DNA of 64,000 nt from Littorina saxatilis (Eukaryota > Mollusca > Gastropoda > Littorinimorpha > Littorinidae): NCBI RefSeq assembly GCF_037325665.1, contig NC_090253.1, positions 22,781,283-22,845,282 on the forward strand, read 5' to 3'. The number at the start of each line of letters is the position of its first letter. Position 1 is the stretch's first letter. The notes under the pieces are model-generated. The model worked only from the letters and a program-made list of their open reading frames with translations, did not search any database and was not told the origin of the DNA. The translations under genes and the position numbers were made by a program. Below are positions 63,476 through 64,000 of this stretch, piece after piece.

Positions 63476-64000
63476 ACAAGAAGGGCAAAGCCCATACGAC
63501 TCACATGCTTGACCTTGACCTTTACATGACCTTCAGGGTCAAGGTCAAATAACTAAACCTAGCAATGACATACACTAAGAACTGCTTTACACATTTTTCC
63601 TACCAAAATACATGTGACCTTGACCCAAGGTCAAGGTCATCCAAGGTCATGCAACACAAAGCTGTTAATTCAAGACATAGGAAGTACAATGGTGCTTATT
63701 GGCTCTTTCTACCATGAGATATGGTCACTTTTAGTGGTTCACTACCTTATTTTGGTCACGTTTCATAAGGGTCAAAGTGACCTTGACCTTGATCATATGT
63801 GACCAAATGTGTCTCATGATGAAAGCAAAACATGTGCCCCACATAATTTTTAAGTTTGAAACAGTTATCTTCCATAGTTCAGGGTCAAGGTCACTTCAAA
63901 ATATGTATACAATCCAACTTTGAAGAGCTCCTGTGACCTTGACCTTGAAGCAAGGTAAACCAAACTGGTATCAAAAGATGGGGCTTACTTTGCCCTATAT
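63476..64000 (+). mobile_element. Hairpin-ended element, copy 2, cut by the window edge
   Basis: Starts acaagaagggcaaagcccat and matches 3902-4420 nearly base for base. It has an extra tcagggtcaaggtcaaataa near 63533 and lacks a 3-bp atc; scattered substitutions are few. Such closeness over 500 bp implies recent spread. Confidence 0.88.

Overview
The window is an intron-rich, repeat-dense animal genome segment. Protein similarity is metazoan. The tRNA-derived SINEs, LINE tails, CA/GA microsatellites and foldback elements suggest a mollusc, probably a marine gastropod; that placement is inference from repeat style and gene divergence, not from a marker gene.

Four host genes can be assembled exon by exon with consistent splice phases. 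(1) FBXO21, minus strand, 2735-16729, 12 coding exons, 598 aa: F-box, transglutaminase-like core, C-terminal YccV/HspQ-like domain. (2) A small secreted prokineticin/astakine-like cysteine-rich protein, minus strand, 24062-27331, 4 coding exons, 112 aa, ten mature cysteines; the last exon codes for only four residues plus the stop. (3) MAPK7/ERK5, minus strand, 30312-45217, 10 coding exons, 1410 aa: complete kinase domain, basic region and the ERK5-specific C-terminal tail. Its activation loop reads T-Q-Y where T-E-Y is expected, and the 5' splice site at the DFG codon is tandemly duplicated in frame. (4) TUBD1 (delta-tubulin), plus strand, 56265-62718, 6 coding exons, 447 aa. The four genes look like neighbours, not a pathway or operon.

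Mobile DNA fills the rest. There are two LINE bodies (20060-22576, broken; 48536-51447, long open frame with 5' end missing). A SINE set shares bodies and tails but carries at least three different tRNA-like heads. Many pogo-type MITEs have TA target duplications. Several larger elements have terminal inverted repeats, including a nest at 52247-55272. A 1.9-kb foldback at 16935-18870 carries another element in one arm, and its other arm preserves the empty site. Three families (3902-4705 and 63476-end; 17144-17687; 40331-41201) share a terminal 3' hairpin whose stem word is repeated near the 5' end, an architecture like Helentron-type non-autonomous elements.

Layout: 1-2734 FBXO21 3' flank (minisatellite, microsatellites, MITE); 2735-16729 FBXO21; 16730-24061 foldback, LINE and intergenic DNA; 24062-27331 prokineticin-like gene; 27332-30311 GA tracts, MITE and SINE; 30312-45217 ERK5; 45218-56264 intergenic DNA with SINE, LINE and nested elements; 56265-62718 TUBD1; 62719-64000 LINE tail and a second copy of the 3902 element. 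No LTR or other virus-like element, CRISPR array or functional RNA gene was found.
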